Below, in pieces: positions 1 through 13,114 of a stretch of DNA of 64,000 nucleotides (positions are counted from its first letter, which is position 1; every line of letters starts with the position of its first letter). A program made the translations under genes and the position numbers. The stretch comes from Raphanus sativus (Eukaryota; Streptophyta; Magnoliopsida; Brassicales; Brassicaceae), in assembly GCF_000801105.2 (NCBI RefSeq), contig NC_079513.1, positions 20,552,273 through 20,616,272 on the forward strand, written 5' to 3'. The notes under the pieces were generated by a model, which had not been told where the DNA came from, ran no database searches, and saw only the letters and a list, made by a program, of their open reading frames with translations.

Positions 1-115
1 TAGACATATTCGATTAAAAGTTAGTAACCTATGTCGCATGGCTACTAAGATATGGTAATCAGGGAAGAAGGTTCTATGAGCCGTCTTAGCCACCAGTCCG
101 CACCTTATGGTTAGG

Positions 116-192
116 TTTATCGTTTGTTTTTTTTTTTTTTTGACTAAAAAAAATTATTATAATTATAAAAGTTGTTGAATTTATCGTTTGTT
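116..192 (-). repeat. Short poly(A)-tailed insertion with 13-bp direct repeats
   Basis: The 13-bp sequence tttatcgtttgtt occurs at 116-128 and again at 180-192. Between them lie a T-run and about 38 other bases. Read on the minus strand, the insert ends in tttagtc followed by a long A-run, as expected for a retroposed 3' end. The source family is not identified. Confidence 0.6.
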
Positions 193-3100
193 GTTATATA
201 CAAACTTTTTTCTTGTTTGCAATATAAATTGTTATAGAGTAATATTTTGTATTTTAGTTTACTTTTTCTATATAAAAAATAAGTTAATTATTAGCAAAAT
301 TAACAAATATGTAGATATACAATTGAAAGATATTCTCTCTGGTCTAATTTGTCATTGAAGTTAAAACAAAAATGTATGCTCTGTTTTTGTAATAGTAAAG
401 CTACCAATCAATCACATCGCAGATAACACGTTTTGTATATGAACATGCTAAACATTTTAAATGCACGTTTGATGATATCATCTTATCATTGTTTTCTTCT
501 TACAAATTCATTTCTATTGTGCATTTGGATCAGTCTATATAAATTGAACCATTTCGTTAGACAATATGTGATATGTATTAGCAAATTTTTGTAGTTCTTC
601 TAAAATTTTATCCACTGTTGAAGATACTCTTGGAATAAAATCTACCCGGAATGCCTATTGTCTTTGTTTTCTTGAAAAGTTAATAGTTGTGGAATATTGT
701 TTCATTCATGCTATTGAAGTTTCGACCCATTATATGATTCTTTTTTAAAAACATTTCTTGATATATATGCTCAGCCAGTGCATGAGCAATACATAGTTCC
801 CTTTGGACAGTAACGACCGTCGTTATCTAAAAAGATACCAACATTTTGGCATGATACCCATTACTGATATAACTTTTGATCTTAAAATTTATGATAATTT
901 TTCTTTTTTGCTTTGTAGTAAGAGTCGTTTAGGATATAAGTTCTATATTTCCAAGAATAATTTCATACAAGATTTTCTGTTTTATCTGTATTAAACACGA
1001 AATTAAACTTATCTTGGGTGCTAAAAAATAATCTATAAATTTCTTAATACGTACAAAAAAATATAATGTCAAACTTTCTCTTAAGATTGGCAGATTGCAA
1101 TACATTTTCTGTAAAAAAAGTACAATACGTTTCTACTTTTTAGTTAATCATCCAACTTTAACTACTGACTTAGTAACAAATAGTATACCATTAATCAAGG
1201 ATAAGTAACTTAACTGTTAATTCTGAATGGCGATTGATAGATCACAGAAAATTTAATAGCGCAAGTAAACAAAAGGAATCAAACTGTTCTTAAAAAGAAA
1301 TTAAACTGTTATCCCCTAATACTATGAACACCATAATTTAAACAATGGAGGTAACATGGTTTTGGGGATTACCACTTAAGAGTTAGCTTTATGTGTATAT
1401 CAATGACGTTAGTAGGAGATACTTAGAATCTGATTATCTACTCTAATAAGTCCTAACGAGAACAGATCCAATGGCTTAGAACCGATTTGGAATATTTTCC
1501 CATTGTAAGAGAATGTTCTGTTTTATTTCTACACAAAGATTCCCTTATTCTTCTTTTACTCGTCAGGGTAATGCCACCGCCCTGACATAAGATATTTATT
1601 CTAAAATAAATGTCCTATCATCATTGACATCTACGCTACGCACGATGGAAAAACTTAAGTAGTATCTTTGACTCTCTTTTTCCATGAATACTCTTTTCAG
1701 TTTTAATGAAACTAGCTACATGATGCTTTCCTATTTCATAGAGGGATTTGCAGCAACTTTTACTGCTTGATTACTAATTACTTCTTTCTCGTAATGATTT
1801 AGGAAGCTTATTTATTGTTTTTAGGTATATGGAAAGATTGCTTAAGCTTTTATTTTCACGGTAGCATAATGCTAACTAAGGCTTATTTTCTGCTTTTTGC
1901 ATAATTTCTATCAAATTAGTTTTGGAGGTCTGGCATAATAGTGCTTGATTATGTAAAGCTAGTATTTCTAGTTCGCTTTGATTTCTCTAATCAGCTTAAC
2001 TTCGTCTTTGAGGTTGGAAATGAGTAGGGGTGACAATTTTTGTGGTTCATAATCAGAAGCATCTACTCTTTAATGGAAGCCACTTTCTCTTTGAAAGCCA
2101 CTTGCTGACACAATGTACATAGACAATAATCATTGTGAACGCAGCTCTCCATCGTTTGGTGCTCCCTTTACCTTACACGGCAGTTTTATTGTTCTGCTAG
2201 CCGTCTTTGGTCAAATCCTAATCGAATGTTCAGTATGTTATACATGGACCTGGGCCAGCTATATTGTCTACGGGTCTTAATCCAAATTTCAAAGCCATGC
2301 GTGTTCATTGTATATAGGATCTCATACTCTTTTGAGTCTTCAGTTACTGCATCTTATTGAAATTTTAGTTTCATATCCAGGCAATTAAGGTCTCAGTTCC
2401 CACTTTCGGCTATAGTTCTGGAGTCTCGCAATTCTTGCCGCCGATCGTTCTTGAGTACCGATCTCAAACCCCTTCGATTGCTTCTTCAACGTCGGTTTTA
2501 ATAATAATAATGTAGGTTGCAATTACATCCGGTTCAGTTACTGGTCAACCGGTTCGTGTTTGTATTCTACTTAATTGGGTTTTGTGAGAAACAAAAGGGC
2601 TTTTCAGTGTGGGACTGCATTTTTTTTTGACTATGCAAATAAATCAAGTGTTGGTTAAGCAAGCAATCTGATGTATTGCTGACTTGCTGTTGTCCTTTTT
2701 CTACTGTCCGGTGTCAGCTTTTATCGCTAACCCGTTAACGTCAAATCACCTTTTGTCTAATTTCAAACACCCAGTGTTAGTAGATGTGTAGCGGGCTTAA
2801 TAATTTACAAAATATCAATTAAAAAATTATTAGAATAAATTATTTTTATGTTTTCAAAATATTTAATAATTAATTAATAATGAATTATATATATTCAATT
2901 TTTTAATTTTGATAAAATCATTTTTATTACGTAAAACAAACTGAAAATTTTATATATACATGGATTTATATTTATTTTAAAAATATCATGATGTTAAATA
3001 TTTTTGGATAACTTAATATAAAATCAATTTAGATAAAGATGGTTATCAAATTAATGAAATTCATTTTATATTAGGGATAGGAATATATTAACAAATCTAA

Positions 3101-4824
3101 TCTAATTTTTTATTAAAGGAAATAAAGATTTTAAAATCTCTAATTTTCTAATTTTTAACGTGATAACGAAAAATTCACTTCATAAATAAAAAATATAAAT
3201 ATTTGAATTTTTGTTTAATTTTTAAAAAGTTATCATAATAAATGCTTTTGATTACTATAAAAATTATCTTAAAAATAGATGATTCATTCTATCTTATGTG
3301 AATATATATATATAGGAGCCGGTTTAATATTACTAAACCAAATATAATATAAACATATATATGATATTTTAATATTACTAAAATAAATAATATAAATTTA
3401 ACTATGATATTATAATTAACATTTTTAGTTATTTTCAATATAATGATAAGTTATCAGGTAAATCATTAAAATTATTTATTAAAATTAATAATCAAACGGA
3501 AAATAAGACTAAACCTAAACTGATGGGGAACATGATAAATTAGTAAATTACATGTTAAAATATTATTCTACATATTCTATAACAAATATTAATATAAATT
3601 TTGAGAAGTTATATTCTTAAAATTATGTTCTAACTCGTACTCATACTTATATAACTATTGGTTTATGTACTAAGAAAATAAAACTCATGATTTACTTTCA
3701 ATACATGAAATTAACCTAACATGACACATACGACTGGAACTTAGTTTATTGGTATTATTTGTTTAAGAACTAAAAATCTTAAAAAGTTTGATTTATACTA
3801 ATTGTTGTGTCCAATTCAATATGTATATGTTTTCTTCTTTGAGAGAAACTAAAGTATAATATTGAAAATGACATACACATAGTATTTATTTTGTACATAT
3901 GATTTAAGTTTCCATTAAATAATATCTCTTACATCACATGACAAATAAAAATTGGTTATAGCTTGTTGAAGTCAGATTAATTATATTTCTAGTTAAATTT
4001 GAAATAGTTAAATTATTTAAATTAATAAATTAATAACTCAGATAAAAACAAATAAAAACATGACAAAAAGACAAAATTATTTAAAATTATGAAAAATATG
4101 ACAAAGCAGGCTCACTTATTTAAATTAATGAAATAATGACTCAACAAAAAAAATATGACAAATAATCAAAATGAATTGATCATGTATAACATGACAAATT
4201 AGCAAATTTATTTTTCAACAATAGTATAGATTTTGACTTTTTTTTAGAAGTATTCTAATCGGAGTATAACAAAATTTGGTTGAAGTTAGAAAATGTATAC
4301 CAACATTGCACAAATAAGTATGATCAACATTGAATTTTTAATCCGCTCGTACCACTTGTTCTTCAAGTTTTTCACTAACCATACTTGTTTCAATTGATCC
4401 GTCTGATATTTTAATTATGCACCGCTCGCTTTGAGGTGGTTTTAACCTTTGTATATCTGTTTTCTTTTTCCCTTGATCAAATCATTATAAAGATTTAGTA
4501 ATCAATATGGATGGTGATATTGTAAAGTATGGTGTGAGATACAGCATACAGGCATAGCCACTTATTTTCTTATCATTTATGAATAGTGTTTTCACTTGCT
4601 CTGTGCGGGGGAAAGAGGGGGAAGGGGAGCCAGGTTGTTAAGTTTAAACTGCATTTTCATAAGTTTACATTTGATTTAGTCTCTATCTTTTTCTGAACTA
4701 TATGGGAGATCTCTCGTTCAGCTCTTGTTATTGATGGTGCTTCTTTCTTTTTCCTATTACCGAATCCAATTGTAACATCTTCACAGTGTATATAGAAATG
4801 ATTAGAAAACTAGTTTAGATATTT

Positions 4825-4868
4825 ACTTACCATTTTCTTTTCAAAAAATAAAATACACTTACCATTTT
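4825..4868 (+). repeat. Short A-rich insertion with 12-bp direct repeats
   Basis: acttaccatttt is present at 4825-4836 and 4857-4868. It flanks 20 bp that contain a C followed by an A-rich stretch. The tail is impure, so this is a weaker member of the class of short tailed insertions in this window. Confidence 0.4.
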
Positions 4869-6228
4869 GGTAATATATCTCCAAGAAACTCTAGAGCTAA
4901 AACGTGCTTAAGCTATAATGGTGGAAAGATGAGTGACTCATTGGAAACTGATTTGTAATATCATATGAGTGAGACCAAAACACATAGTAAAGTCATGTAG
5001 TAATTGCATGATCAGTGAACAAGACTTTCGAGTATCCGAAAAATTACCTCACCTCTCTTCGCTTGGAGTAAGACCCATGGTCGAGTGAACGGGTCTGGGA
5101 ATTCCATTAACTGTGAACAGTTGAAGCGTTACAAGTGATACCAAAACCGAGCCAAGATAAGTATAGGATACTATATGGGCTCACACTAACATGAATTATG
5201 GTCTTTAGGTTCAAAGAGAACATTGTTTTATGTGAGATGAGATAAATTATACCATTCTAATTTGTGGTATATATGAAATGGTTAAAAAATAATAATTTGA
5301 CTATTTATATCATCAAAATACAATTATTTTTTCGATCATATATCCTGATAAAACTTTAGAATTAAATGTAATTGAGATAAAACAAGGGAATGAATCAAAA
5401 AAGAAAATCTTGATATCGTGTAATGAGATCAAAACACTAAAAAAATCATGTGATGTGATGACCTCAAAGTCAGTAAACAAGACCTTCCAACATCCAAAAT
5501 ATTACCGTACTCCCATCATACATGATGAAACCACAAACCAAGTGAACATGCCAAAGATCATTGGCCGTAGGCGGCCGGAACAATCTGCTCCCAAAGGGAT
5601 TTCAGAATGTACAAATCCTATCTCTCCGATCAGTTTATCCAGCTTATTTCAATCATTATATCCAAACGAACCAGTTTTTCATCTTTAACTACTTTTTTTT
5701 TATCAAATTGCTTGTTCTTTATATTTTAATAGTTTTCTCCACATTGAAATGCTTTTTGTTCGATGATTCTTTAGCCGTACATAAAGAAACAGTCTTCTAG
5801 TGGGTACTCTGCATCCAGCGAGCTCAATAGCGAATTTGGAGAAGATGGGATTTGAATCATTTGATATTATACTACTAATAGAAGAAAATATAATAAGTTG
5901 TTTAGAGCTGGTTTCAACTTTGCTGACACATTGAGATCATTGTGAAATGGGGCACATCTCTGGATTCACCAAATATCTCAATTTGTCAACAAAGTTAAAA
6001 CAGACCCTTGTACTACTCTTCTTCCACACTTATTCACTAGTCCATCAAATAAAAATCTCAAATCTCATTACCATAAAACAAATCCTATAACAATTCATCC
6101 AAGAGAACATTATTGCAGGGGTTTAACACCAGTTGCCATGAGAATTGAAAAAAAGAAGAAGAAGGTTTTCATAATAATAAATAAAAGAGAAGAAGTAACA
6201 TGATGATCATGATGGGATACAAAAATCA

Positions 6229-6653
6229 CTACTGCTGAAAGCGTTTCATGATGAGCATAGTCATGTCCATGTAGCGTAGGGCGCAGTTACTGAGGCAAGA
6301 AGACTCGCTTGAGCTGAATTTGCTTCCTGGTTTGTCCACACATTTGTCCCAGCACGAGCTTGTTATCTTCGCCACCACTTCGTTCGCCATCGCCCTTTCT
6401 TTTTCTTGCTGTTACCAAGATACAACAACAACACACTCTTTCAACACATCTCCTTAGGCTTTCACAAAAGATTATTCTTGTAAGATCACACTACATCTCA
6501 TGAATCTATTTCAGACAGCTACTACTTACAGTTTTATAGTCCAAACTCCTAGAATATGATGAACTATTTAGATTTTATTGAACAAGAGAATAAAAGGAGA
6601 CTTACGCTGAGGAATTGAATCAACTGGGGATTGTTTGCGAGGTCACGATCCAT
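6229..6653 (-). CDS. TIM8: Mitochondrial import inner membrane translocase subunit TIM8
   Basis: Small TIM chaperone of the mitochondrial intermembrane space. With TIM13 it escorts hydrophobic precursors across the space to the TIM22 and sorting machineries. Two exons were modelled: 6606-6653 and 6229-6408, joined in frame by a GT-AG intron. They give 75 residues, the usual size of the family. The twin CX3C signature is clear (CWDKC near residue 36, CLSNC near 56), and these cysteines form the two disulfides of the helical hairpin. The protein starts MDRDLANNPQLIQFLSQEKE and ends RYMDMTMLIMKRFQQ, close to the Arabidopsis TIM8 I remember. There is no cleavable presequence, as expected for MIA-pathway substrates. 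The start is the only ATG giving the family N-terminus. The other small TIMs (TIM9, 10 and 13) fit less well. Confidence 0.93.
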
Positions 6654-7297
6654 TTCTGTAGATAGCTGACTCTGCTCGACGACGAAGAAGGAGAAGAAGC
6701 AGAGGAGTCGATTTTCTTAGGTTACTGAAACCCTAAGAATCCAATGGCCAGATTAAAACAAGGCACCGCTTGCTTGCTTATTGGGTCAAAGGCCCGTGAA
6801 CGGCCCAGTTCGTAGTTATCGATGCTTGGTTAAGTGGCAAATTATATATGCCCCACCACCATCTAAAGGATAGTATTGCCTCCAAAATGTAAACTGTAGA
6901 AACGTTACTTTTGTAAAATTTATTTACTTACTTTCTATATCAAAACAAGATGTTGTGGAAGGAAAACCAAGAAATTGACATTATAAGTAGAGCTTCTTTT
7001 TTCTGCTTTTGTTAAATCAGAAGGTTTGAGGCATAAATTCATAATCCCCGCAAACTCGAAATCACAATATATATGTAACATTAGTTTTGTCCGAATCAGG
7101 GATCTCAAATACCGTGGTGAGGATATAACCAAGTATAGCTATAGTTATATGATATAACAAAAATCATCCTTCTTGTTCTATTATTTTCACAGTATCACAG
7201 TTCGAGAGATACTTGATAAAATAAAAATAGTTTTCTCGATTTCAACTAGCAATCCCTTGTTAGTTTTGTTTGACTTCAAATTAGCTTCTTGTTTTCA
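6654..7297. other. TIM8 upstream region
   Basis: This spacer holds the 5' untranslated region and promoter of TIM8 (minus strand), up to the LINE target-site duplication. No other gene was seen. The short minus-strand frame at 6935-7132 has no recognisable motif. Confidence 0.5.
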
Positions 7298-7313
7298 TAT
7301 TCTTTTGGAAGTT
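7298..7313. repeat. LINE target-site duplication, 3' copy
   Basis: The 16-bp sequence tattcttttggaagtt is repeated exactly at 13158-13173. It is followed immediately by the T-run that represents the element's poly(A) tail. Confidence 0.93.
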
Positions 7314-7548
7314 TTTTTTTTTTTTTGAACTTAGCTTTCATATTAAAAATGCAGAAAAGAAATAAAATATAACAAGCCCACATAGCCATGGTTTTACCCC
7401 TAAGCCCGAAGACCCAATGAAAAGAAACACACAATTAGGATCAAAAGGCTTTCAGCCCAAAAAAAACAAAAGAAGAAACCAAAAGACGATGATTTCTATG
7501 GAGAACGGTTGTTGCAGAGATGGTGATGATCAGGAATCAAGTTAGCCA

Positions 7549-10500
7549 CTATTGCATCAATTTAGAGGAGAAGGAAGAGTTCGTGGACCTTAGTGATGAG
7601 ATTCTATCTCTAATCTGCCGATCTATTAGCCTGGCGATGGTGTCCGAAGAACGGAAGATATGTCTATGAAGGCGTGCGTTGCGTTCCATCCAAGTCCAGT
7701 AGATGCACCCCTGCCAGCACAACCGAAGAAGGGTACCTTTCACTGATCGAGGTCCGACTGACCGAATCTGATGGAGCACACGATCCCAAGCTCTCTCCGG
7801 TGTGATCCCGCAGCGTGGAGCCAAAGTACCCCACAGATTCCAGGAGAAGTTGCATAAGAAGAACAAATGGTCTCGATTTTCGTCGGAGTGGTTGCACAAG
7901 AGACAAAGGGGATTAGTTTGATCTCCCCAGCGCATGGTCTTGTCTTTAGTAGGGCAACGGTTTAGTACAAACAACCAGGAGAGAAGGTTGTGTCTCGGGA
8001 TCCCACTCCTATTCCAGACCGTATGGTACCAAGGTACTAACGCTCCTTCCTCACGCAACTTGCCATATATCGTTCCCGTGCTGTAGCGATCACTTGTTTT
8101 CCCATCAATCTCCCACACATAATAGTCATCATTGTTGTTAAGCTCGACGGTAGTTAGATGGACATGAAGATTAAGTAGTTGTTCTGATCTTGCAGGCGGG
8201 AGAAGCCAGTTGTTTCCACTGCTCAGAGACGCCAGAGTTGCTAGTTCAGAGATTCCAAAGCTTGAATTCCCTCCACAGCTTAGGTAAGAGGTTAAGGGAC
8301 CAAAAGGGGACCAATTGTCACTCCAGAATCGGCATGATGCCCCATTCTGCACTCTCAACTTTATCCAGCTATATATGGAGGTGCTAAGCTTCAACAGCTT
8401 GTTAACCTGCCAAGAGAAGCGCCGGTGAGGGAATGTGATCCAAAGGTTGTTCAATGAGCCGTCAAGCACTTCCTCCACGAACCAAGCAACCCACACTGAA
8501 CCAGCTTGGAAGAATAGTAGCCAGATCAGCTTGAGGCAGCAAGCTTTGTTCCAGATGGCCAGGTTTTTAATTCCCAATCCTCCTTCTCGCTTCGATTTAG
8601 TTACAATTTCCCAAGAGACTCGTGCTGAGTGATTTTTCTCTATATCCCCCTGCCATAGAAAAACTCCACACATCGAGTTTATGCGCTTCACACAGGCCTG
8701 AGGCAAAATAAAAGTTGAACACCAGAAGGTAGTGATGCCAGATATTACAGTTTTAATTAGTAGCAGCCTGCCTGCAAATGACAAAGATTTTGCACTCCAA
8801 GATGAAATTCTTGATTTTATTTGTTGGAGCAGGACCTCACAGTTCAGGAGAGAGAGCTTCTTGGTACACAAGGGAATTCCAAGATAGCGCACAGGTAGAG
8901 AGCCCATCGGCATTCCAGTAGAGAACTGAATCAAGTCTGTTTCCTCCTTGGTGAGACCTGAGGCGAAAAATGAAGACTTATGCACACTCACAGCCATGCC
9001 TGAGCGAAGTTCAAACTCCCTGAGTACCTGTAGGACAGCTTGAACAGAATCCAGAGAACCATCCATGAAAATCAGCAAATCGTCAGCAAAGCATAAATGG
9101 GTAAGCTTGGATCCTTGACACTTTTGGTGATAATTAAATCACATCTCCTGAGCAGCCTTATTTAGCATAAGAGAGAGGGCATTCATAGCAATTACAAACA
9201 GATAGGGAGATAAAGGATCTCCATGTCTCAACCCACGTGTGCCTTTGAAGTAACCATTGACGAACCCATTGTAACTGACAGTGTAGTTGGGTGTGCAGAT
9301 GCAAGCTCGTAACCAGGAGAGGAACTGCTCAGGGACGCTCAGGCTACGCAGGCAAGAGAAGAGGAAGGTCCACGAAAGGGTATCAAACGCCTTAGCTATG
9401 TCTACCTTAATGGTAACACGTTTAGTTCCTGTGTTTTTATGATAACCCTGGACCAGTTCACCCGCCAAAGAAGTATTCTCCACTAACAGTCTTCCCTTGA
9501 CAAACGCTGTCTGATTAGGTACTATGAGTGATGGGAGCATCGGCTTCAGTCTCTTGACTAGCAACCTGGAAATCACCTTGTACAGAGTGTTCAAGCATGA
9601 TATCGGTCTATACTCAGTGATCAGCGAGGCTCCCGGATGTTTAGGAACCAGAGACAAGATCGTAGCGATAGTAGAGGCAGGGAGGAACGAAGTGTAGAAG
9701 AAATGGCGGATAGACTGAACAACTTCAGGCCCGAGAGTGCTCCAGGAAGCTTTATAAAAGCCAGAGGTGAGACCGTCAGGCCCCGGGGCTTTATTCTGAT
9801 TTAGTTTGAACAGGACTGAGGTTATTTCTTCTGCTGTAGGAATGAGGATCATCTGGCCGCGCTGGCTTTCAGAGCAGAGGAAATCTGTAAGAGTCTGAAA
9901 CCAGAACGCAGAAGACAATAACCTAACAGGAGGCGCAGGCTGAGGACCAAGGATACTCTGAAAGTGGGAGACCGCATAGACACTCATCTGGATAGAGTCA
10001 GTGATGATGATGCCTGATGGAAGAAGGAATGACCAGATGAAGTTGAAGTTCAGCCTTGTCAGGACGGTTCTATAGAAGAAGGTAGTATTCTGGTCCCCCT
10101 CCTTTAGCCAGTTCACTCTAGATCTCTGTTTAAAGTAGCCTTCTTCTATCTCCCTTAGGAAATTCCATTTCTGAAGAGCCTCTTTCTCCAATGTGAAAAG
10201 TTGAGCAGTAGGAGTTTGAAGTACCTGAGCCTGCACATCTACAAGTAAACGGTTAGCCTCACAAACTCTCACTTGTATTTGTGAAAAAATTTCTCTATTT
10301 AAGTGTTTCAAATCTCCCTTTATTTGTTTTTGTTTCCAGTAAAGCTCTGCAAGAGTTCCAACAGCGCCTCCGGCCCGTGTCCACGCATCAAACACCACAG
10401 TGAGAAAGTCAGGGTGTTTAGTTAGGTAATTATAGAACTTGAAAGGGCGGGAACCAGAGGAAGGGATATTAGTGGCTAGGTCTAGGATGCAAGGGCTGTG

Positions 10501-11188
10501 ATCAGAGGTTAGGGATGATAGGAAAGAGGCGGAGCAGCGAGGGAAGAGGGTAAAGATAGGGGAGTTGACTAGTAGGCGGTCCAGTTTTTTAGCAATCGGT
10601 TCATCTGGCTGGCGATTTGTCCAAGAGAACTGGGGTCCATTAAAGCGCAGGTCATACACACCCAGTTGGGTCAAGCAATCCCTTAGCTCAATCATGTCCT
10701 GAGAGAGAGAGAGTTTACAGAAGATACAGAGTGCTCACTAGGTTGGATGATTTGGTTAAAATCACCTCCCAAGATCCAGGGTGTAGTGTCCAGAGAAAAA
10801 GTTTGAGCCATGTGGAGAAGCTCAACCCAAAGGTCAGTACGCTCATCCCTCTCATTAGAGGCATAGATCGCTGTATAGATGAAAGGAAAAGACCCAGGAA
10901 GATGGACTTCACAGGTGATCGCCTGACGAGAGTGTTGGATGACCCGAACACCAACTGTATCTCTCCAAATGACTATGATTCTACCATCATCATCGTCTGC
11001 ATGGTTAGAGGTATATTTCCATCCTCTACAAAGTTTGTTCATCAAGTAACTCATGTTATGATCCTTAATATGTGTTTCCAACATTGATCCAAAAAGAGGT
11101 TGTTGAATGGCAAGCCAATCACAAAAGGCTTATGTTTGACCGGGTCATTTAGACCACGGACGTTCCAAAAAAATAATTTACAATACAT
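7549..11188 (-). pseudogene. LINE ORF2: endonuclease and reverse transcriptase, disrupted
   Basis: ORF2 starts at an ATG at 11186-11188, 7 nt after the ORF1 stop, and spans about 1,213 codons. The first part has the APE-type endonuclease start (FWNVRGLND), and later pieces have the GGDFNQ motif. The reverse transcriptase shows KAPGPDGL, KVDIAKAFD, RHGDPLSPYLF and the catalytic FADD. The C-terminal part has the zf-RVT pattern (CLLC, then HLFFLC). Three lesions are visible. There is a frame change near 11115-11130. A second frame change falls in a TC dinucleotide run near 10700-10715, probably repeat slippage. An in-frame TGA at 9139-9141 lies 19 codons before the FADD box region. As it stands it cannot make a full-length enzyme, so the copy is probably non-autonomous. 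Confidence 0.9.
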
Positions 11189-11194
11189 AGGGGC

Positions 11195-13114
11195 TTAGTC
11201 TAAGGTCTCTTCATGGTGAAGAGAACCATCGGGGGCCAAAATAGAAAAAGGATTAGATAAAGGGAGGCCAGGGGAGGGTAAAGCAGGAGGGGGAGGGAGT
11301 TCTGGGCCAGAAGGGGTAGATGAGGATGAGAAAAAGGAGAGTTGAGCAGTGAAGGAGGGGAAGGATTTAGCAGTTGGGTCAGGGCGGGGTCTTTTAAGAG
11401 ATGGCGCAAAAAAAAAGTCTGGAGGACTAAGAGGGTCAGTGGGGGAGGGTAAAAAGGAATAAGGAGAGATAAGAGGGGGGACAACGGAAATGGCTAAGGG
11501 GACGGGAGGATTAGGAGTGGGGGAAGGAGAGAAGAGGGGAGGGGGTGGAGGGAGATTAGGAGGTTCAGGCTGGGGAACAAGGGTAGTGGAAGAAGAGTCA
11601 GCGACTGAAGGATCAGAAACTGAAGTAGCTTTAGGATCCATATGCTGCTTTTCTTTGTTTATTGAGGAACCAACTGTTTTTTCTTTTGCTGGTGTACTGG
11701 TAGAAGGTTTATCAGCCTTCTTGGGAGGCAAGTCTGACTTTGATGTTTTCTTTGCAGGTAAGTCAGTCTTTGGTGGTGGTGGGAGCAGTAGACAGTTGCG
11801 GGAGACATGGCCTAACTCCTTACAATGAGAACAAGTAGGAGGAACCCAAGGGTAAGCCACTTGCACTTCTACAACCTCACCATTTTCTCTTATAAATTCA
11901 ACAACACTTGGCAAGGGCTTTGTTAAATCAACAGCAACCTTCACATGCGAGAGAGTGAGGCTTACTAAGTTGATAGTGAAATCATCAGTTTCCCTCGGAT
12001 CACCAACCAATCCAGCCACGAGACTGAGCCCTTGCGTGTGACGGAGATTGAGTGGGACTCCCGTCAAGTGTGCCCAGATTTGAATTGATTCCAGAGAGGG
12101 GGGACTTGAAGCTGCTGACGAAGACCATTGCACAGCTTGGAACATGGACTCTCCAACATACCAGACAGACTTCTCTAAGATTTTTTGCCTCAGATATTCC
12201 GAAGGAATGCGAACCAGCATGGAGCGAGATAAGGGATTAGTGTGTATTTCAACCCTTCTCCCTTTCCCCCACATGTGATTAAGCACACCTTGAATTTGAT
12301 TAAAAGGTGGAGGTCTTCCATTGAAATAGCAAATAATGAAGTCTTTGTGTATTTCAGCTCCCTTCTGGAAAACACTATCAGGAATGAGGACTCGGGAGAC
12401 GCCTTTATCTGAAGAAGAGACAGGAGCCAGGCGCTGCAAGGTTTTATTCTCCCTCTGTTTTATTTTCTCAAGCAGAGGAGAGGATTGGGGAGGAGGGGAG
12501 CTAGTTTCAGGGCAGGGGTTTGAGTTGATAGGGGAGGCAGTTGGTTTCTGTTGGCTCGAAGCTAAGGGAGGAGGCAACGGCGCCAAAGGAGGGCAGGAAG
12601 AAGAGGGGTTCGAACAAGGAGGGGTTAGGGAGGGAGGAGACTGAGCATTAAGGTTCGGAGCGAGGGGTAGGGATGGGGCTGGCTGAGCAAGGAGAGGAGG
12701 GAGGATAGATGGTTTGGGACTGGCTCCAGCAGCCATATTTGTTTGAATAGGAGAGGAGAATTTAGGTGGGAGAACCTTGAAGTTTCCATGGTTTGAGTGA
12801 ACAGTATTTCCAGATCTGAAATTTGCAGATCCAGAAGCTACAGAGGATTTAGGCGCTGAGCCACCAGAGGTGATAGCAACAGCAGTTCTAGAGGCAGGAG
12901 ACTTTCCTACAGGCCTTTGAAACTTGGCAGTTTGTAGAGAAGTTCGGATGGGTTTAGGAAGGGGAGTACCTAGAGGAGGGAAACGGGAGAGAGAAAGGGG
13001 GTCATTTGGATCTGGAGGGTCAGGAGGAAGGGGAGGAGGGAGACTCTCACTGGTGGTGAGACGCGGAGGAGACGGGGCGGAGGAGCCGTGAGGAGGCAAC
13101 CAGGGGTTAGCCAT
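11195..13114 (-). CDS. LINE ORF1: gag-like zinc-knuckle protein
   Basis: This is an intact 639-codon frame encoding the nucleic-acid-binding ORF1 product of a plant L1-type LINE. It would bind the element RNA in a ribonucleoprotein. Residues 1-230 are rich in proline and serine. The middle part (about 240-410) resembles the DUF4283 domain of plant LINE ORF1 proteins. A CCHC zinc knuckle (CSHCKELGHVSRNC) lies at residues 428-441. The C-terminal third is again proline- and serine-rich. The start is the first ATG after a short leader. Plus-strand frames at 11490-12644 are its antisense shadows. Confidence 0.88.
   Translation of the reverse strand: MANPWLPPHGSSAPSPPRLTTSESLPPPLPPDPPDPNDPLSLSRFPPLGTPLPKPIRTSLQTAKFQRPVGKSPASRTAVAITSGGSAPKSSVASGSANFRSGNTVHSNHGNFKVLPPKFSSPIQTNMAAGASPKPSILPPLLAQPAPSLPLAPNLNAQSPPSLTPPCSNPSSSCPPLAPLPPPLASSQQKPTASPINSNPCPETSSPPPQSSPLLEKIKQRENKTLQRLAPVSSSDKGVSRVLIPDSVFQKGAEIHKDFIICYFNGRPPPFNQIQGVLNHMWGKGRRVEIHTNPLSRSMLVRIPSEYLRQKILEKSVWYVGESMFQAVQWSSSAASSPPSLESIQIWAHLTGVPLNLRHTQGLSLVAGLVGDPRETDDFTINLVSLTLSHVKVAVDLTKPLPSVVEFIRENGEVVEVQVAYPWVPPTCSHCKELGHVSRNCLLLPPPPKTDLPAKKTSKSDLPPKKADKPSTSTPAKEKTVGSSINKEKQHMDPKATSVSDPSVADSSSTTLVPQPEPPNLPPPPPLFSPSPTPNPPVPLAISVVPPLISPYSFLPSPTDPLSPPDFFFAPSLKRPRPDPTAKSFPSFTAQLSFFSSSSTPSGPELPPPPALPSPGLPLSNPFSILAPDGSLHHEETLD

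Larger units (their letters stand above)
1..6228. other. AT-rich intergenic region, no supported gene
   Basis: No gene could be supported. The open frames here are short and lack splice structure or recognisable motifs. 2780-4330 is extremely AT-rich. GC-richer islands at about 2100-2260 and 2390-2510 have short open frames that I could not assign. Two short insertions flanked by direct repeats (116-192 and 4825-4868) are listed separately. Confidence 0.6.

Noticed and set aside
5410..5800. Two overlapping frames as a gene
   Set aside because: Frames are short and overlapping, with no motifs, splice structure or coding-like composition over their length.
11490..12644. Plus-strand ORFs opposite LINE ORF1
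   Set aside because: Glycine-rich shadows of the proline-rich ORF1; they have no structure of their own.
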